From assembly GCA_002388665.1 (NCBI GenBank), contig DGMY01000049.1, positions 32,441 through 96,440 of the forward strand: a stretch of 64,000 bases of DNA, written 5' to 3'. Of this stretch, positions 25,172 to 34,717 are shown one piece after another; within the stretch, counting starts at the first letter, position 1; each line of letters starts with the position of its first letter. The notes below the pieces were generated by a model. That model did no database searches, had not been told where the DNA came from, and saw only the letters and a program-made list of their open reading frames with translations. The DNA comes from Opitutia bacterium UBA4506 (GTDB taxonomy: Bacteria; Verrucomicrobiota; Verrucomicrobiia; Opitutales; Puniceicoccaceae). The translations under genes were made by a program, and so were the position numbers.

Positions 25172-26761
25172 ATGGACAATTTCTGGAAAAACAGATTAGA
25201 TTCCGCCATGATCTTACAACGCCATGAAACCCCGGATGAACTGATTGTTGTGCGCAATGCTGAGTTGCGGGATATCCAGGAGTTGATCGAGGTTTGCTCC
25301 CAGGTGTACCCACTGTTTGCCAAGGAAGGTTTTATGTGGAGCGAAGACCAGTTGCGCAATCATCAGGCGGTGTTTCCGGATGGTCAGATCCTCGCCGAGA
25401 TCAATGGAAAGATCGTGGGCGCAGTCTTTTCACTCATAGTAGAAATGGGCCCGAATCCCTACCGGCAGCATACCTATTCGGGAATCACGGACGCTGGCTA
25501 TTTTCACAACCACAATCCGCAGGGAGATACACTATACGGAGCGGAAGTGTTTGTGCATCCCGATTGCCAGGGAAAAGGTGTAGGAGGTCTTCTCTACCGC
25601 GCGCGCCGGGAACTCTGTCAAAAGCTGAATCTCCGCCGAATCCTTGGGGGCGGGCGCCTTTCGGGCTATTCTGAAGTTGCGGATGAATTAACCCCCGAAG
25701 AGTACGTTCGAGAGGTAGAAGAGGGTGTCCGCAAAGATCCGGTGCTTCCATTTCAGATGCGGGAAGGTTTTGTCGTCCGGGGAATTCTGCGGAACTACAT
25801 GGAAGATCCGCGATCGGCAAACACTGCAACGCTGATTGAGTGGCTCAATCCTGAATTCAAGCCAGTGGACGGTGACGGGGCAAAGATGCGGGTTTCGAGT
25901 GTGCAGTATCAGGTCCGTGCAGTAGACTCATTCGAGGATTTTGCCAATCAAGTAGAGTATTTTGTCGAAACAGCGGCTGACTACCGCTCCGATCTAGTCG
26001 TGTTTCCGGAGTTTTTCTCGGTCCAGCTTCTCTCGCAGAAGGGAATGCGAAAACTGCCTTCCCTCGACGGTATCCGGCGTTTGGCTGAGATGGAGAAGCC
26101 GTTTATGGATTTGATGGTGTCATTGGCGAAGGACTACGGGGTCAACATTATCGCTGGAAGTCACCCCATGGAAAGAGACGGGCTTCTATACAACATGAGC
26201 CCCATCATCTTCCCGGACGGCTCCTTTGAATTACAACCCAAGATTCATATAACCCCGGCGGAGAAACGCTATTGGGGGATCAGCGGGGGATCGAGCCTTC
26301 GGGTTTTTCAAACGAGTAAGGCGAAGATTGGGATTTTGATTTGCTACGATTCAGAGTTTCCAGAGGCAGCTCGCTACTTGGCGGACCAAGGTGCTGAGGT
26401 TCTCGTCGTCCCGTATTGTACAGATGATCGTCAGGCGTACCTGCGTGTGAGGTACTGCAGTCAGGCAAGAGCGATCGAGAATCAGGTCTATGTGGTCACG
26501 AGTGGGATTATCGGGAACCTTCCATCGGTCCCGGCGATGGACATTCACTACGGGCAGGCGGCGGTGTTTTCTCCCTCCGACTTCGAGTTCGCCCGAGACG
26601 GCATCCAGGCACAGGCAGATAGCAACGTCGAGATGCTCCTCGTCACGGACCTGGATATTGGAGACCTCTACCGCTCCCGGGCCGCCGGCAGCGTGACGCC
26701 CCGGCTCGATCGACGTCTGGACCTGTTTGAATTTCGATCGCGGTTTAGCCTCGAGGATTAA
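25172..26761 (+). CDS. GNAT acetyltransferase fused to carbon-nitrogen hydrolase
   Basis: A 529-residue two-domain protein. Residues to about 230 form a GNAT domain with the acetyl-CoA loop VHPDCQGKGVGGLLY. Residues from about 240 form a nitrilase-superfamily domain with the Glu-Lys-Cys triad visible: VVFPEFFS (Glu), KIHITPAEKRYW (Lys) and GILICYDSEFPEA (Cys). This fusion is widespread in bacteria, but its substrate is not established. ATG at 25208 (MILQRHETPDELIVVRN) is a likely alternative start. It is monocistronic, with no recognised partner nearby. Confidence 0.9.
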   Translation: MDNFWKNRLDSAMILQRHETPDELIVVRNAELRDIQELIEVCSQVYPLFAKEGFMWSEDQLRNHQAVFPDGQILAEINGKIVGAVFSLIVEMGPNPYRQHTYSGITDAGYFHNHNPQGDTLYGAEVFVHPDCQGKGVGGLLYRARRELCQKLNLRRILGGGRLSGYSEVADELTPEEYVREVEEGVRKDPVLPFQMREGFVVRGILRNYMEDPRSANTATLIEWLNPEFKPVDGDGAKMRVSSVQYQVRAVDSFEDFANQVEYFVETAADYRSDLVVFPEFFSVQLLSQKGMRKLPSLDGIRRLAEMEKPFMDLMVSLAKDYGVNIIAGSHPMERDGLLYNMSPIIFPDGSFELQPKIHITPAEKRYWGISGGSSLRVFQTSKAKIGILICYDSEFPEAARYLADQGAEVLVVPYCTDDRQAYLRVRYCSQARAIENQVYVVTSGIIGNLPSVPAMDIHYGQAAVFSPSDFEFARDGIQAQADSNVEMLLVTDLDIGDLYRSRAAGSVTPRLDRRLDLFEFRSRFSLED

Positions 26762-27070
26762 TCGTCCAAGGACAGTTCGAAAGTGTGGCGTTTCTCCCGT
26801 CTTGAGAGCCGATGACTTCCTTGAGTGAAGTGATCGAATGGAGGAAATCCGTATTCGAATCGGGGAGACAGGGATGGGTGTGCTCTGGAATAGTCAGTAT
26901 AAATTCCTATTTTGGTGCAGAAATTGCTTTTTTGTTATAAATTGGAGCATAATAAACAATGCAGGAGAGCGACTGAATTTTCTACACCTAAGGCATATTG
27001 TAGAAGTGTAAATTGTAATTGAAATTCGTAAAAACCTAGGTTCTACTACCTACACCCTAGGTTCGAGAAT
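26762..27070 (+). other. AT-rich intergenic region upstream of the prepilin gene
   Basis: No gene. The last 150 bases are markedly AT-rich compared with the surroundings. Features seen: a sigma-54-like element at 26913-26928, an inverted repeat TTCTACA/TGTAGAA near 26978-27005, and a direct repeat CCTAGGTTC shortly before the ATG of the prepilin gene. It is probably its control region. Confidence 0.5.
26913..26928 (+). promoter_or_regulatory. Possible sigma-54 promoter of the prepilin gene
   Basis: TGGTGCAGAAATTGCT matches the -24/-12 layout TGGCAC-N5-TTGCW, with GG and GC exactly 12 bases apart, and differs at two positions in the first box. It lies about 143 bases before the prepilin ATG. 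Pilin genes in many bacteria are sigma-54 dependent. No enhancer site was recognised. Confidence 0.35.
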
Positions 27071-27538
27071 ATGCTTTACCTCCCGAGAATTAAATCCGCC
27101 CAAAACGGGTTTTCTCTAATAGAGGTGATGGTTGTAGTAGTCATCATCGGACTACTTGCTGTGATCGCAATTCCGACTTTTCTTCTCGCCCAAGAACAAT
27201 CCTATGCTTCGAGAATCGCGAATGATCTTCGTACATTCAGCGCGGAGTTTGAGATTTACCGAATGCAATATGGTGTCTGGCCGGAAGATTGCCAGCAAGG
27301 AGAGGTGCCGAGCGAGTTGTCGAAGGAGCTGCAGAAGTTTGGTCAGCCTGCCATTACTAAAGATACTTGGGATTGGGAGAATCATGCAGTCGGAGTGGTC
27401 GCTGGCATTAGCCTCTATGGAAAGAACGGTGAGGAATCTGTTATGATACGAGTTGATGAAATAATCGACGACGGACAACTCTCCACCGGACGGTTTATCG
27501 AAAATGGGGAACGATACACCTGGATAATGGATTGGTAG
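27071..27538 (+). CDS. Type IV pilin / type II secretion pseudopilin-like protein
   Basis: A 155-residue protein with a class III signal sequence. A short basic leader ends in Gly and is followed by FSLIEVMVVVVIIGLLAVIA, the N-methylation and processing site for prepilin peptidase with Glu at +5. The rest is a small globular domain containing FEIYRMQYGVWPEDC and ENGERYTWIMDW, typical of verrucomicrobial prepilin-like proteins. It stands alone. The pilT gene is 31 kb away and no assembly genes adjoin it. It could be a major pilin, a minor pilin or a pseudopilin. Confidence 0.85.
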   Translation: MLYLPRIKSAQNGFSLIEVMVVVVIIGLLAVIAIPTFLLAQEQSYASRIANDLRTFSAEFEIYRMQYGVWPEDCQQGEVPSELSKELQKFGQPAITKDTWDWENHAVGVVAGISLYGKNGEESVMIRVDEIIDDGQLSTGRFIENGERYTWIMDW

Positions 27539-27590
27539 CGAGAGTTACCGATCCTTCGGGAGATTCCATTAGCTAGACAGCCATCGGCTG

Positions 27591-27626
27591 CCCTCAACAG
27601 AATGAATGGTTCATTCTGATCGAGGG
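27591..27626. terminator. Hairpin downstream of the prepilin gene
   Basis: CCCTC and GAGGG enclose CAGAATGAA-TGG-TTCATTCTG, a strong stem of about 14 pairs lying between two convergent genes. The T run is weak on both strands, so termination is likely but not certain. Confidence 0.5.
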
Positions 27627-27654
27627 TATTCTCTGATGTAACTGCTGAACGGCC

Positions 27655-27930
27655 TCACTGATCGAGGAGACCTTTGCGTTTCATATACGAAGATGCATAG
27701 CTGCAGACAGGCACGACACTTCGCCCATTTTCCCGGGCGTCGAGCAACGCTGCATCGACCAGTTGAGCGGCGATCCCGCGGCCGCGTAAAGCAGTTGGCA
27801 CTCCGACATGGTTGATGATCATCTCGCTGTTCGGGCCGAGTTCGTAGGAGAGTTGGCTCCCCTGGGGACCGATGAAACGTTGTTGGGACGGATCGTGGGA
27901 AATCGTGAGAGGCGGTTCGGAATCGGACAT
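27655..27930 (-). CDS. Small GNAT N-acetyltransferase (COG2388-like)
   Basis: A 91-residue minimal GNAT protein of the YidJ/COG2388 type. The core reads ISHDPSQQRFIGPQGSQLSY, then INHVGVPTALRGRGIAAQLV with the acetyl-CoA loop R-G-R-G-I-A, then DARENGRSVVPVCSYASSYM with the conserved Cys-Ser-Tyr segment. The length is normal for this family. The substrate is unknown. It is convergent with the prepilin gene. Confidence 0.88.
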   Translation of the reverse strand: MSDSEPPLTISHDPSQQRFIGPQGSQLSYELGPNSEMIINHVGVPTALRGRGIAAQLVDAALLDARENGRSVVPVCSYASSYMKRKGLLDQ

Positions 27931-28096
27931 ACTTGTACTCTATGGTAACTGTGGGAAATCTCAAATCCTGGAAGCGCTCGGATCTGGATAAGCAGAGGAA
28001 GAGGATATTCCAATGGCAACTATGGAAGGGGGATCCTCGGTACGATCTCAGATGGATTTCTTGCGTTTTTGAATGAATCAACTTTGACTATAGCCC

Positions 28097-28663
28097 GTGC
28101 TTCGATTGCGTCACATTTTTCTTATTGGATTCGGCATGTCACTCTTGGGAGTTGCCTCGGGACAGGTGCGTCCTTGGGATTTTACGAAGAGAAACAGCCG
28201 GTTGGAGGGGAAACGCTTTGAAACGACTACGATGGCAACCCCGCAAGGTAGTGACAAGTGGAAGAACCAAAAGTTCAATACGGCGAATTACGACACCTAC
28301 GATAGCCGATTTTCCGGAGATCAGTTTAAGGTCGAAACGACCAATCTTTACCAATCGAGTCGCTTTAACACAACCGACCTGGATTTTGAACAACGCGATT
28401 TTATTGCCTTTCGTCAGGACGATAAGATGTTTTCGGAGGACGAGTTGGATCGCATAAAATTCAACACTCTTCATCACGACGCCAAGAAAGACTCCATGGT
28501 CGCCAAGGAAGGACCCGCCCTCAACATTCAAGAGGTGCTCGACCAGTTGTCCCTTGCGGATCTGAATCGCTATCAGTTCCGGAGCAGCCGATCCGATGAT
28601 CCTGTATTGCCCGTTCAGCAGGCCGCTAGTGAAAAGATTGTGACCGCTGAAGCCGTAGAATAA
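28097..28663 (+). CDS. Exported protein of unknown function with short internal repeats
   Basis: A 188-residue protein starting at a GTG; ATG at 28136 would shorten the signal. The N terminus LRLRHIFLIGFGMSLLGVAS ends near the cleavage site GQ. The mature part is very polar and contains degenerate repeats of an aromatic-basic motif: KRFETTT, QKFNTAN, SRFSGDQFKVETT, SRFNTTD, IKFNTLH. No enzymatic motif is seen. This resembles a repeat-built surface or periplasmic protein, but no family was recognised. It lies 25 bases before the FmdB-like gene. Confidence 0.65.
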   Translation: MLRLRHIFLIGFGMSLLGVASGQVRPWDFTKRNSRLEGKRFETTTMATPQGSDKWKNQKFNTANYDTYDSRFSGDQFKVETTNLYQSSRFNTTDLDFEQRDFIAFRQDDKMFSEDELDRIKFNTLHHDAKKDSMVAKEGPALNIQEVLDQLSLADLNRYQFRSSRSDDPVLPVQQAASEKIVTAEAVE

Positions 28664-28688
28664 TCAAACCTTATCCGAGAGAAATGCC

Positions 28689-28928
28689 ATGCCTACTTAC
28701 GAATACGAAACGGTCCCAAACAAGAAGGGCGAGCCCGTAAAACGTTATGAGTTTCAGCAGAAGATGTCTGACGAGCCCCTAACCGAACACCCCGAAACCG
28801 GCGAGAAATTGATCAAAGTCTATGGCGCCTTTGCCGTAGGCGGAGCCGGGGGGTCCTCCAATCCTCAACCCAGCCCTTCTTCCAGTGGCGGTTGCTGCGG
28901 GGGCGGTGGATGCGGATGCCACAATTGA
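28689..28928 (+). CDS. FmdB-like small protein lacking the zinc-ribbon cysteines
   Basis: A 79-residue protein beginning MPTYEYETVPNKKGEP and continuing FQQKMSDEPLTEHPETGEKL, which aligns by eye with FmdB regulatory proteins (MPTYEY, then MSDEPLT). The two cysteine pairs of the FmdB ribbon are replaced (positions around VPNKKG and HPETG), so zinc binding by the normal fold is unlikely. Instead the C terminus is a Gly/Cys cluster, GGCCGGGGCGCHN, with four Cys and one His. The function is unknown; metal binding through the new tail is a guess. Confidence 0.75.
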   Translation: MPTYEYETVPNKKGEPVKRYEFQQKMSDEPLTEHPETGEKLIKVYGAFAVGGAGGSSNPQPSPSSSGGCCGGGGCGCHN

Positions 28929-29030
28929 TTTCGTTGGCTCGAATTGGAACGGGAATCGCCTGAGGCCAAGTTCTGGAGGGAGCTACCCCTCGAGAGGGCT
29001 TGATGAAATCTGAGAACCAGTGTCTGCCAA

Positions 29031-32000
29031 TTAGTTCACCGATCGGGTAGAACGCAGAAGAGGGCGCAGGCACGCCGCGGTCGGACTCTTCGGCACTTGA
29101 ACGAGTTCCTCGGGAGTTCCGCTGAAGATCAATTCTCCGCCCCTGTGGCCACCCTCGGGTCCGATTTCGAGGAGGTAGTCCGCTTCGGCCAGAATATCAG
29201 GCTGATGCTCAACCACGATAACGGTATGTCCCTCATCGACCAAACGGTGAAGGAGGCGGGTGAGTCGCTCACAATCTTTGAGGTGTAGGCCGATCGTGGG
29301 TTCCTCTAGTAGATAGAGATTTTCGGAACCCTTTGGTCCGGTAGCGCTACCCGCCAGTTCACTGACTAACTTTAGCCGCTGAGCTTCGCCTCCACTGAGG
29401 GTTGGAGAGGGTTGCCCCAGACGGAGGTACCCGAGCCCTGTCTCGACCATAAGGGAAAGGTTTTCCTGGATCCGGCGATCGAAAGAGAAAAAATCAGCGG
29501 CTTCTTCGAAGGACATCGCCAGGACATCGGCAATCGATTTTCCTCTCCAGTGAATATCGAGCAGATCTCCTCGGTAGCGCTTTCCCTCGCACTCTTCGCA
29601 GATCACTGAGGCATCGGGCAGAAAATTCATTTCCAGCTTTCGGATTCCCGCTCCCTTACAGCTCTCGCAGCGTCCTCCCTTGGTGTTGAATGAAAATCCA
29701 CTTGAGTCAATTCCGCGCATCTTCGCTTCGGGCAATTGGGCGAACGAACTGCGAATCAGATCAAAGACTCCGATGTAGGTCGCTGGGGTTGAGCGGGAGG
29801 TTTTACCAATCGGGGCCTGATCAATCTCAATTACTTTTCGAATTCCTGCGAGGCCGGACACTTTCTTGAGTGGAACCTTACTCTGCGAACCTGCGAAAAC
29901 CGTTTTCAGAGCTTTTACGCTCAAAGCGGCTTTTCCGGATTGGACCGCTGCTGCGGCGGATCTGTGGAGAGCCTCATGGACAAGGGTGGATTTCCCCGCG
30001 CCCGACACCCCACAAACAGCTGTAAGGCATCGCCGGGGGATCGCCACAGAGTCACCTTTCCAATTGCGCAGATACAGTTCCTCGAGACGGATCCAATCTT
30101 TCGCAGATGCGGGGACCTTTTTGCGTTCTCCTCGAAGGGGATGAACGCCGGTTCGAGCCAGGTGTTTGCCCGTCACTGAGTTGACCGACTTCATGATCTG
30201 CTTAGGCGTCCCTTGAGCCACGATCTTACCACCATGAATTCCGGCCCCGGGTCCCATGTCGATCACTCGGTCAGCATTGAGAATGACATCGGCATCGTGT
30301 TCGACGATCAGAACTGTATTTCCACGCCGCTTGAGCGTTTCAATTGATTGGAGAAGTCGGTCGTTGTCACGGGCATGAAGTCCGATTGTGGGCTCATCCA
30401 AAACGTAGAGAACTCCCGTCAAATTCGAGCCGAGCTGTGATGTCAGACGGATCCGTTGCGCTTCTCCGCCGGATAGCGTGCGCGTCGATCGATCGAGGGT
30501 AAGATAGTCCAAGCCAATCTGGTCCATTAGATCGAGCCGCTCCCGGATTTCCGGGAGGATCTCCTTCAGGATGGCTTTGTCCCGGCGGCTCCCTTGGACA
30601 TCCTGCAAGGTCTCGATCAGAGAGGGTGCGTTGAGAGAAAGAAGATGGGGGAGGTTCACGCTCCCAAATTTCTCTGTCTCCAGATAAACATGACGGCTTT
30701 GTTCGCCAAGCCGTGTGCCGTCGCACACCGGGCACACGGGCTCGTCTCCGCCCTCGGGGGCCTCATCGCGGATTGTTCCCCGGCCGTTGCAGTTCGGGCA
30801 CCAGCCGCGGGGTGAGTTCCACGAGAAATTCTTTGGTTCGAGCTCAGGGAAGGTCTCTCCGGTTTCCGGGTCGACGCGGGAGAGGGAGAAGTGCTGTCGC
30901 TGTCCGCCTTTCCCGAATTGTAAGAAAGCAGTGCCCTGGCCCAATTTCAGCGTTTCCCGCATCAATGAGTGGGCGGCCGGTTTCGTCATTCCGGTAAGAT
31001 CCTTCAATAGTACGTCGACATCGTGTTCGCGATAGCGATCCAGCTTTTGAAATGAAGTGGGTTCGACCCAAATCCCATCGCAGATCAGGTAGGGGTATTC
31101 TCGGGCCGCCGCCCAGTCCGCAATCGGCTGGTGATGGCCTTTCCGTCCGCGAATCAATGGTGCACCAATATAGGTCGGCTGATTGGAGGATGCTGACTTG
31201 CGGGCCTTGTCGAAAAGCCGAATCAATTCGGTTTCAGGTAGGCTCGTCACCGCATTTCCTGTTTTGGGGTTATGCTGCACCCCGATTCTCGCGAAAAGAA
31301 GGCGCAAGTATTGGGCAACCTCAGTGATGGTCGCTACCGTTGATTTCGAAGTGCCGTGAGTTACTCGTTGTTCAATGGCTACAGAAGGAGCGAGGCCAGT
31401 GAGGCGGGTGACTTCCGGCTTCGGCAATTGTTCGACAAATTGCCGCGCGTAGGCCGACATGGATTCCATGAATCGGCGTTGGCCCTCGGCAAAAATAATA
31501 TCGAAGGCCAGCGTAGATTTGCCGCTCCCAGAAACTCCCGCAATGACGGTTGTTTTCCCGTGGGGGATATCGACGCTAACGTCCAATAGGTTGTGCTCGG
31601 TAGCACCCTGCACGGATATCGATCGGGGCCGTTCTCCGTAGGCAACCGTTTCTTCGGCCACTTTCGGCAGATCCCGATCGATGTTGTCGAAGGAAACCAG
31701 GTTATCATCGGAGGTATTTTGCCGCAGGGCATCCCGGAGAAATGGTGCCGACTCCGTCTCCCCTTGAGCGATACTCATCGGCGTTCCGGCTGCCACGATT
31801 TTTCCCCCGTCGGAGCCTGCTCCTGGTCCCATCTCGATCATCCAGTCTGCAGCCAGCAAGACATCGGGGTGGTGTTCCACGACGACAAGACTATTTCCCT
31901 CTTTGACGAGCTCTTGGAACACTCCCAGCAGATTGGCAATGTCGTGGCGATGAAGTCCAGTGGTGGGCTCATCGATCAAAATAAGCGCCGATTGGGAACC

Positions 32001-34556
32001 GGATTTCTTCGCCTTCTTACCTACGTTGCCGAGGTGGCGGACTAATTTCAATCGCTGCGATTCTCCTCCGGAAAGTTGATTGAGAGGGTGTCCCAAAGGG
32101 AGATAGCCCAACCCGACCCGTTGAATGGGTTCTAATCGCTCAACGATCGCCGGCCGATCCGCAAAACGGACAAGAGCATCGTTGACCTCCATCTTCAAAA
32201 TCTCGTCCACAGAACAATCCTCCAGACGGATGGCAAGGACCTCAGGCTTGAATCGACGCCCATCACAGACCGGACACGGAAGATAGAGGTCCGATAGGAA
32301 TTGCATTTCGACCTGCTCGTAACCCAGTCCCTGACAATGGTCGCAACGCCCTTCACCGGTGTTGAATGAGAAAGTAGAGGCCGACATATCAGAGCTCACG
32401 GCTTGGTCGGTCGCAGCGAGCGCTTTCCGGAATTCATTCCATGCACCAGTCAGAACCGCGGGATTTGATCGAGGAGTCTTGCTCAGACTGCTTTGATCAA
32501 TCCGCACGATTTCGCCGATCGGCTCGGACGTATCAATATCCCGAATGGTCGCTGGGTCGTCGGTAGGTAGCCCCCGTTGTCGTAGAAGACCATCGTGGAT
32601 TACCTTTTGCAAAAGAGTCGACTTCCCGGATCCCGACACCCCGCTAATTGCTACGAAGCGGCGCAGCGGCAGATGGACGGTGACGTCCTGTAAGTTGTGA
32701 CGGGATGCCCCGTAGATTGACAGTCGACCACAGGCAGCACTCTTGCGCTGGTCCATCTCAACGGGTCGGGTCTCCCTGTTCTCCGAACCGCCGAGATCAC
32801 CTGCCAGGTATCGTCCCGTGAGGCTGGAAGAGGATCGGCAAATCTGAGCGGGTGTACCTTCGAAGACAACCTCGCCTCCTTTTCGCCCAGGCTCGGGACC
32901 AATTTCAATAATGCGATCCGCCGCCCGCATAATTCGTTCATCGTGTTCTACAACGACGACGGTGTTTCCTTGGGCGGAAAGGCCTCGCAGGATGTCGACC
33001 AACCGGTCGATATCTCTCGGGTGAAGTCCTACGGAGGGCTCATCCAATACAAAGAGTGTATCCACCATGGAGGTACCGAGGCACGTAGTCAGATTGACCC
33101 GTTCGGTTTCCCCTCCACTGAGTGTGCGAGTCGAACGATTCAACGTCAGATAGCCCAAGCCTACGTCATCGAGGAACCGGAGACGTTGCAGGATTGGGCC
33201 TAGAATGTCGTTTGAATCGCCGGTTTGGGTTTGAGTTTCTATGAGTTTTCGGAGCTTTCCGACCTCGATCTCATAGAGGTCGGGGAGGGTATAGCCTTCC
33301 CATTTCCAGCAGAGAGATTCTTCCCCAAGCCTCTGGCCCCCGCACTCAGGGCAGGTGTCATAGGACCTGTATTTAGAAAGGAATACACGCACGTGCATCT
33401 TGTAGACGTTCTTCTCCAGCCATGCAAAAAAGCGGTCAATCCCGTACCACCGGTCAATCCACGCATCTTCTTTCGCGTCGGGGTAGTCCGAATCTCCCTT
33501 CCAAACGAAGTCCCTCTCGGCATCCGAGAGTTCCGACCAGGGGATATCCATGCGCAGGCCAATTCGGTGGGCCTGACGGCGGAGATCCTCCAATGAATTC
33601 GAGTAGACTTTCCCCTGAAACGGACGAATCGCACCTTCGTTCAAGGTGAGCGAAGGATCGGGAACGACGAGCTCCCGATTCAATCCGATCACTCTCCCAA
33701 ACCCGCGGCAACTCGGACACGCACCGATCGGAGAGTTGAACGAGAACAACGCCGGTTGCGGGGCCCGGAATTGACGCCCGGTTTCAGGAGATCGGAGGCC
33801 TTCGGAAAAGGTGCGGATAATCTCGCCGCTTTCATTGAGGATCATTACCTCTCCGTGCCCGTGGAGAAAAGCTGGTGAGACGGCCTCCAAGAACCGATTT
33901 CGCTGGGATTTTTCCAGGCGGAGACGGTCCTGGATGACGATCAATTTCGTGTCTTGACCCATGTCACCGGGCTCCATCTCCGCAATTTTTCGTATCGTGC
34001 CTTGAACCACGGCGCGGCTGTACCCCTGTCGAATGAGGGAGGAGAAGATTTCCTGCCAGTCCAGGTTTCCCGGTTTCTCTATCTGGAAGCCGACAATGAT
34101 CGTTTTTGGAAAATTTCGTTCCGCCGAGATCTTCTGCCAAACAGTTTGTGGTGAATCATCGTGGATCGGGAGTCCCGTCGCTGGATCGAGTAAAGTGGCG
34201 ACCGAAGGGAACCATACTTTAAAGAAATCGCAGAGTTCGGTCATCGTCCCGACAGTGGAACGCGAGGTCCGAACCGAATTTTTTTGCTCAATCGCAATCG
34301 ATGGGCAGATGTTCTCGATGGAGTCCACATCGGGCCGTCCTATCGTCTCGAGAAACTGGCGGGTATAAGCGTTGAAGGTTTCGACATACCGGCGCTGACC
34401 TTCGGCGTGCAAGGTCTCAAATACCAGCGAAGACTTGCCTGCTCCGCTGAGCCCTGTGACGACCGTCACCTTGCCCTTCGGAATATCGAGGTCGAAGTTT
34501 TTAAGATTATTCTGTCGAACTCCTTTGAGTCGAATCGCTTTCGCTTTTGGGGCCAT
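29031..34556 (-). CDS. uvrA: Double-length UvrA (excinuclease ABC subunit A), tandem fusion
   Basis: 1841 residues, about twice normal UvrA length, made of two complete UvrA-like halves (1 to about 950, and about 960 to 1841). Four Walker A motifs are seen: GLSGAGKSS (35-43), GVSGSGKST (about 640 and about 1010) and GVSGAGKST (about 1517). Four LSGGE signatures occur, plus paired CxxC zinc modules such as CDHCQGLG with CPVCDGRRF, and CESCKGAG with CEECEGKRY. UvrA dimers find DNA damage and load UvrB. A fused protein would be a covalent dimer. All motifs look intact in both halves. No other uvr gene is nearby. The opposite-strand neighbour FmdB-like gene ends about 100 bases away. Confidence 0.95.
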   Translation of the reverse strand: MAPKAKAIRLKGVRQNNLKNFDLDIPKGKVTVVTGLSGAGKSSLVFETLHAEGQRRYVETFNAYTRQFLETIGRPDVDSIENICPSIAIEQKNSVRTSRSTVGTMTELCDFFKVWFPSVATLLDPATGLPIHDDSPQTVWQKISAERNFPKTIIVGFQIEKPGNLDWQEIFSSLIRQGYSRAVVQGTIRKIAEMEPGDMGQDTKLIVIQDRLRLEKSQRNRFLEAVSPAFLHGHGEVMILNESGEIIRTFSEGLRSPETGRQFRAPQPALFSFNSPIGACPSCRGFGRVIGLNRELVVPDPSLTLNEGAIRPFQGKVYSNSLEDLRRQAHRIGLRMDIPWSELSDAERDFVWKGDSDYPDAKEDAWIDRWYGIDRFFAWLEKNVYKMHVRVFLSKYRSYDTCPECGGQRLGEESLCWKWEGYTLPDLYEIEVGKLRKLIETQTQTGDSNDILGPILQRLRFLDDVGLGYLTLNRSTRTLSGGETERVNLTTCLGTSMVDTLFVLDEPSVGLHPRDIDRLVDILRGLSAQGNTVVVVEHDERIMRAADRIIEIGPEPGRKGGEVVFEGTPAQICRSSSSLTGRYLAGDLGGSENRETRPVEMDQRKSAACGRLSIYGASRHNLQDVTVHLPLRRFVAISGVSGSGKSTLLQKVIHDGLLRQRGLPTDDPATIRDIDTSEPIGEIVRIDQSSLSKTPRSNPAVLTGAWNEFRKALAATDQAVSSDMSASTFSFNTGEGRCDHCQGLGYEQVEMQFLSDLYLPCPVCDGRRFKPEVLAIRLEDCSVDEILKMEVNDALVRFADRPAIVERLEPIQRVGLGYLPLGHPLNQLSGGESQRLKLVRHLGNVGKKAKKSGSQSALILIDEPTTGLHRHDIANLLGVFQELVKEGNSLVVVEHHPDVLLAADWMIEMGPGAGSDGGKIVAAGTPMSIAQGETESAPFLRDALRQNTSDDNLVSFDNIDRDLPKVAEETVAYGERPRSISVQGATEHNLLDVSVDIPHGKTTVIAGVSGSGKSTLAFDIIFAEGQRRFMESMSAYARQFVEQLPKPEVTRLTGLAPSVAIEQRVTHGTSKSTVATITEVAQYLRLLFARIGVQHNPKTGNAVTSLPETELIRLFDKARKSASSNQPTYIGAPLIRGRKGHHQPIADWAAAREYPYLICDGIWVEPTSFQKLDRYREHDVDVLLKDLTGMTKPAAHSLMRETLKLGQGTAFLQFGKGGQRQHFSLSRVDPETGETFPELEPKNFSWNSPRGWCPNCNGRGTIRDEAPEGGDEPVCPVCDGTRLGEQSRHVYLETEKFGSVNLPHLLSLNAPSLIETLQDVQGSRRDKAILKEILPEIRERLDLMDQIGLDYLTLDRSTRTLSGGEAQRIRLTSQLGSNLTGVLYVLDEPTIGLHARDNDRLLQSIETLKRRGNTVLIVEHDADVILNADRVIDMGPGAGIHGGKIVAQGTPKQIMKSVNSVTGKHLARTGVHPLRGERKKVPASAKDWIRLEELYLRNWKGDSVAIPRRCLTAVCGVSGAGKSTLVHEALHRSAAAAVQSGKAALSVKALKTVFAGSQSKVPLKKVSGLAGIRKVIEIDQAPIGKTSRSTPATYIGVFDLIRSSFAQLPEAKMRGIDSSGFSFNTKGGRCESCKGAGIRKLEMNFLPDASVICEECEGKRYRGDLLDIHWRGKSIADVLAMSFEEAADFFSFDRRIQENLSLMVETGLGYLRLGQPSPTLSGGEAQRLKLVSELAGSATGPKGSENLYLLEEPTIGLHLKDCERLTRLLHRLVDEGHTVIVVEHQPDILAEADYLLEIGPEGGHRGGELIFSGTPEELVQVPKSPTAACLRPLLRSTRSVN

Positions 34557-34717
34557 AAATTGCAGCTAAGCATGGAAAGCGAGCAGTGCAATCCGCTTGA
34601 TGGAAAAGTGGGTCGTATCGTTTTCTTTGGCGGTTGGAGCCATCCAGATTTATCGCTGAGAACGGGATCATGGATTGTGACCGTGAAGGGGCACAATAGG
34701 GAAGGGGGCACTGAAAC

